Shown: positions 61,347 through 64,000 of the stretch, piece after piece | How positions within the stretch are numbered: position 1 is the first letter of the stretch | How the letters are laid out: each line of letters starts with the position of its first letter | Origin: Pseudomonas sp. TH31 | GTDB lineage: Bacteria; Pseudomonadota; Gammaproteobacteria; Pseudomonadales; Pseudomonadaceae | Reading direction: 5' to 3' | Assembly: GCF_016650815.1 (NCBI RefSeq) | Contig: NZ_JAEKEZ010000032.1 | Location: 36,350-100,349, forward strand | Length of the DNA stretch: 64,000 bases | Notes under the pieces: model-generated | Database searches by the model: none | What the model was told of the DNA's origin: nothing | What the model saw: only the letters and a program-made list of their open reading frames with translations | Made by a program: the position numbers and the translations under genes

Positions 61347-62807
61347 TTACAACACCGAAGCCGTGGCCGGCACTTTCGGTTGGCGATACAAATCCAGCAG
61401 CACTTGATCCAGTACCGACGACGCGCCAAACGGTGCCTTGTCGTTGAGGATCGCCACTACCGCCCAGGTATTGCCGTTGATATCGCGGCTGAAGCCGGAG
61501 ATCGCCCGCACGGTGTTGAGGGTGCCGGTCTTGATGTGCGCTTCGCCGGTCATGGCGGTGTGCTTCAGGCGTTTGCGCATGGTGCCGTCGGTGCCGGCAA
61601 TCGGCAACGAACTGATGAATTCCGCCGAGTACGGGCTTCTCCAGGCTGCTTGCAGCATGCCGGCCATTTCCCGTGCACTCACCCGTTCGGCGCGGGACAG
61701 GCCGGAACCGTTCTCCATCACCAGGTGCGGCGCGGTAATGCCTTTCTGGGCCAGCCACTGACGCACTACGCGCTGGGCCGCCTTGGCATCGTCGCCATCG
61801 GCATCGTTGCGAAACTTCTGGCCCAGGCTCAGGAATAGCTGCTGGGCCATGGTGTTGTTACTGTATTTGTTGATGTCGCGAATGATCTCCGCCAGGTCCG
61901 GCGAGAAGGCTCGAGCCAGTACCTTGGCGTCTTTAGGCGTGGCGGCCAGACGATCCTTGCCCTGGATGCTGCCACCCAGCTCTTTCCAGATCGCCCTTAC
62001 GGCGCCGGCGGTGTAGGTCGCGTGATCGAGCAGCGACAGGTATGTCTGCGAACTGCAACCGTCGCCCAACTGGCCGCCGACCGTTACGGTCACGCTGCCA
62101 TCGGCCTGGGTTACCGGGTTGTAGCGCACGCCGCCGGCGCATTGCTTGGAGTTGACCGCTTTGACCTGGTTGTCGACGCGGATCGTCGCAATCGGTGGCT
62201 CTACCGACACCAGCACCTTGCCGTTGTCGTTGCGCGCCACAAAGCGCAGGGCCTTGAGGTTGACCATCAGCGAGTCGGGTTTGACCAGGAACGGTTTGTT
62301 CTCGTCATTGCCGTCATCGTTGAATTCCGGCAGTTGCGGCTGCACGAAGAAGCTGCGGTCCAGCACCAGGTCGCCAGTGACCTGGGTCACGCCGTTGGCC
62401 CGCAGGTCGCGCATCAGCAGCCAGAGTTTTTCCATGTTCAGCTTCGGATCGCCGCCACCCTTGAGGTAGAGGTTACCGTTGAGGATGCCGCCGCTCAGGG
62501 TGCCGTCGGTGTAGAACTCGGTTTTCCACTGGTGGTTCGGGCCGAGCATTTCCAGGGCCGCGTAGGTGGTGACCAGTTTCATGGTCGAAGCCGGGTTGAC
62601 CGAGACGTCCGCATTGAAAATGGTTGGAATGCCGGGACCGTTCAGCGGGATCATCACCAGGGACAGGGCGTTGTCCTGCAACTTGCTGGCCTTGAGGGCT
62701 TTTTCAACGTTGGGAGTCAGCGAGGTATTGATCTGCGCGGCGGAAACAGGGAAGGCCAGGGGCAGAAGAAGACTGGCGAGGAGCAGTGGACGCAAAGATT
62801 TGATCAT
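61347..62807 (-). CDS. dacB: D-alanyl-D-alanine carboxypeptidase/endopeptidase (PBP4, DacB)
   Basis: A 486-residue periplasmic penicillin-binding protein. A signal peptide (MIKSLRPLLLASLLLPLAFP, cleavage after VSA) precedes the catalytic motifs SxxK in NPASTMKL, SxN in YSNNTMAQQ, and KTG in HIKTGTLN. A long insert of about 170 residues after SxxK is typical of class C PBP4. It removes terminal D-Ala and cleaves crosslinks in peptidoglycan. ATG 62807 is chosen because the signal peptide starts there; the frame is open to 62900. It is divergent from the yggL 5' fragment. Confidence 0.94.
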   Translation of the reverse strand: MIKSLRPLLLASLLLPLAFPVSAAQINTSLTPNVEKALKASKLQDNALSLVMIPLNGPGIPTIFNADVSVNPASTMKLVTTYAALEMLGPNHQWKTEFYTDGTLSGGILNGNLYLKGGGDPKLNMEKLWLLMRDLRANGVTQVTGDLVLDRSFFVQPQLPEFNDDGNDENKPFLVKPDSLMVNLKALRFVARNDNGKVLVSVEPPIATIRVDNQVKAVNSKQCAGGVRYNPVTQADGSVTVTVGGQLGDGCSSQTYLSLLDHATYTAGAVRAIWKELGGSIQGKDRLAATPKDAKVLARAFSPDLAEIIRDINKYSNNTMAQQLFLSLGQKFRNDADGDDAKAAQRVVRQWLAQKGITAPHLVMENGSGLSRAERVSAREMAGMLQAAWRSPYSAEFISSLPIAGTDGTMRKRLKHTAMTGEAHIKTGTLNTVRAISGFSRDINGNTWAVVAILNDKAPFGASSVLDQVLLDLYRQPKVPATASVL

Positions 62808-63041
62808 ATGAAATGGAACCCTACAGCCGAGGGGAAAAAAGACGAGGGCATGAAGATAAAATCCCTCAGTGGTCATGAAAGTGTCAGCATTATGCCCCAA
62901 GGTGTAGCGGCTTGTGCCGTGCCTGGAGCCTCGAATCCGCTATTTTTTTACCGACGGCAGGCTGGCTGGCACCGTGAGGCGGGCAATTGGCGCCTTAAGC
63001 TGCTAAAGTGCCGCCCGTTATTACTTATGAGGATTGTTCCA

Positions 63042-63122
63042 ATGGCGACTAACCGTTCCCAGCGTCTGCGCAAAAAACTGTGCGTCGATGAATTTCAAGT
63101 TTTGCTGATTAGCACAAGCTAA
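63042..63122 (+). pseudogene. yggL: 5' fragment of yggL (first 19 codons), cut off by a rearrangement
   Basis: ATG 63042 with GAGGA upstream starts MATNRSQRLRKKLCVDEFQ, the typical YggL N-terminus. It then switches to VLLISTS and stops at 63122. The rest of a YggL protein is on the opposite strand from 63760 to the window edge. YggL is normally about 110 residues and lies next to dacB in Pseudomonas, so this is probably the native 5' end. The sequence at the break holds a hairpin (63105-63126). Confidence 0.7.
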
Positions 63123-63126
63123 TCAG
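63105..63126. repeat. Perfect hairpin at the yggL breakpoint
   Basis: CTGATTAG (63105-63112) and CTAATCAG (63119-63126) are perfect complements around a CACAAG loop. It begins about 7 bp after the last yggL-like codon and may mark the end of an inserted or inverted segment. Confidence 0.5.
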
Positions 63127-63313
63127 AAAGTTGTCAAAAACCTGGTCCTCCGTTCCGCCCTTCGTTTCTAGTCCGCCAGCCCCCCTCAGCATTATTCGCT
63201 ACCTACTCAGAACCAAACGTTGTTTGTCCTATCCCTCCACCGGTAGCAGTCGCACCTGATACTCATCATCATGTCTCCAATCTGCCCGCTCCTCATGGCA
63301 AATCGCATCGATT

Positions 63314-63694
63314 TTGCCCACAAATGAAGGTCCAACTCGTCTAGCCGCCCTGGTTGGAATTATTAATGCAGGTCGGGAATTGAAGGTCATAGATACAAAG
63401 GCGAGGTGCCGATTACTTGAGACCAAGCAATGGCGAGATGACGGGATAATTAGAAGCGGCCCGAGTCTTCGTGTTGGAGCTTCGTGTTATTGGTTTCGTT
63501 ATATGCTGATCGTAGGCTGCGAGAACCGAATGTTGACGAGTCCCGGTGACTTGGCATATCGGCGTGCGAATGTTTACCACTACGATCACATGCAATATCG
63601 GGTAGTCGTAGCAACTGAGACCAACTCAAGGGCAGTTAATATCGAAGTCGCATCGACTAAAACAGGGGCGAGATATAGGAGGGGCTCAATTTGA
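63314..63694 (+). CDS. Possible hypothetical protein (126 aa) within the yggL break
   Basis: The frame opens at ATG 63314 (MPTNEGPTRLAALVGIINAG) and ends at TGA 63694. Its second half (LAYRRANVYHYDHMQYRVVV, ATETNSRAVNIEVAS) has protein-like composition. There is no good ribosome binding site and no family is recognised. Codon use is unlike that of the core genes. It may be a fragment of foreign DNA. Confidence 0.3.
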   Translation: MPTNEGPTRLAALVGIINAGRELKVIDTKARCRLLETKQWRDDGIIRSGPSLRVGASCYWFRYMLIVGCENRMLTSPGDLAYRRANVYHYDHMQYRVVVATETNSRAVNIEVASTKTGARYRRGSI

Positions 63695-63724
63695 CAACAA
63701 GAGCGTTCGCCTTGAGCTAGAAAC

Positions 63725-63755
63725 AAAAAGGGCCATCACGATGGATGGCCCTTTG
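63725..63755 (-). terminator. Rho-independent terminator of the minus-strand yggL part
   Basis: GGGCCATC (63730-63737) and GATGGCCC (63744-63751) form an 8-bp stem, followed on the minus strand by T5 (plus A5 at 63725-63729). It lies 5-10 bp after the yggL stop. Confidence 0.8.
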
Positions 63756-63759
63756 AACA

Positions 63760-64000
63760 TCAAGCTACCGAATTGATCGGTTTTTCCGGGTACCAGACGT
63801 CCAGCAGCGGGCTAACTTCAACGCTGGTCAGCTCGGTGCGGCCTTTGAGCCAGGTTTCAACGGCAGCGCGTTGGTCAGCGCTGACAGAGCCACGCTTCTG
63901 CAGGCAAACTAGGCCGTAGTCGTCGCCGCCTACATAGCCCAGACCGTTGGCTTCCATGGCTTCCTTCAGGAACGCATCGAGGAATGCATCGATTGCCTCG
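63760..64000 (-). CDS. yggL: YggL family protein, C-terminal part (continues beyond window)
   Basis: The minus strand reads from the window edge EAIDAFLDAFLKEAMEANGL, then GYVGGDDYGLVCLQKRG and on to a TAA at 63760, 79 residues in all. This is the C-terminal two thirds of YggL (DUF469), a small protein reported to bind the 50S ribosomal subunit. The start would lie just beyond 64000. Whether it is joined to a proper N-terminus there, or is the severed partner of the plus-strand fragment at 63042, cannot be decided inside the window. Confidence 0.8.
   Translation of the reverse strand, partial: EAIDAFLDAFLKEAMEANGLGYVGGDDYGLVCLQKRGSVSADQRAAVETWLKGRTELTSVEVSPLLDVWYPEKPINSVA

Larger units (their letters stand above)
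63123..63759. other. Segment between the two yggL parts, of different composition
   Basis: About 640 bp of lower GC than the neighbouring genes. It contains a possible 126-codon ORF on plus (63314-63694) and an overlapping 65-codon reading on minus (63229-63426), plus the yggL terminator at 63725-63755. No transposase or integrase is visible. Confidence 0.45.

Overview
This is a 64 kb stretch of a Pseudomonas chromosome, most likely from the P. fluorescens group. The base composition is high in GC. The gene neighbourhoods cmaX-crfX-cmpX-sigX-oprF, prpB-prpC-acnD-prpF-prpD, nirB-nirD-nasA-cobA and pyrD-rmf-rlmKL-dacB-yggL are in the order I know from Pseudomonas. Intergenic gaps carry many REP/REPIN palindromes of the types common in fluorescent pseudomonads. 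No rRNA, tRNA or CRISPR array was found.

Layout. 0-8 kb is accessory DNA: a protein tail at the left edge, a serine hydrolase remnant without its nucleophile, a YbjQ-like protein, a frameshifted orphan protein, two glycine-zipper proteins with a palindromic MITE between them, two small acidic proteins and an orphan 5'-truncated Rhs gene. 8-13.5 kb holds a HAD phosphatase, a divergent SDR/LysR pair, and an NCS1 transporter with an Asp/Glu-racemase-like enzyme. 13.7-20 kb holds cysH, thrH, pabB and a three-gene operon (ATP-grasp ligase, inactive transglutaminase with membrane helices, retropepsin-like protease). 20-29 kb is the 2-methylcitrate operon for propionate use under a GntR regulator. 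29-31.5 kb is a divergent EamA transporter and MocR-like regulator. 31.6-41 kb holds ppsR/ppsA, an alpha/beta hydrolase, rraA and the cell-envelope cluster cmaX-crfX-cmpX-sigX-oprF. 41-52.7 kb is the nitrate assimilation region: cobA, nitrate reductase, nirD, nirB, a PP2C-kinase fusion, a nitrate transporter, nasT and nasS. 52.8-54.3 kb is a broken effector-like gene. 54.4-64 kb holds pyrD, rmf, rlmKL, a CHASE-PAS-GGDEF diguanylate cyclase, dacB and a yggL gene whose two ends lie on opposite strands.

How the parts work together. Nitrate enters through the MFS transporter, is reduced by the nitrate reductase and NirBD, and cobA makes the sirohaem precursor for NirB. NasS/NasT regulate the set. 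The leaders of nirB and of the transporter each show a near-consensus sigma-54 promoter, then two hexaloop hairpins of the ANTAR-target kind, the second overlapping the 5' arm of an intrinsic terminator. This is the clearest regulatory circuit in the window, and the nasS leader may carry a third, weaker copy. The prp genes turn propionyl-CoA and oxaloacetate into pyruvate and succinate, and the adjacent ppsA can turn pyruvate into phosphoenolpyruvate.

Ten reading frames are broken by what look like single-base length changes, nearly all in homopolymers, including in prpC, acnD (twice), ppsA and nitrate reductase. Their number and type suggest sequencing error rather than biological decay. Those conserved genes are therefore listed as CDS with the break stated. 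The Rhs gene, the effector-like gene, the hydrolase remnant and the yggL 5' fragment are listed as pseudogenes.
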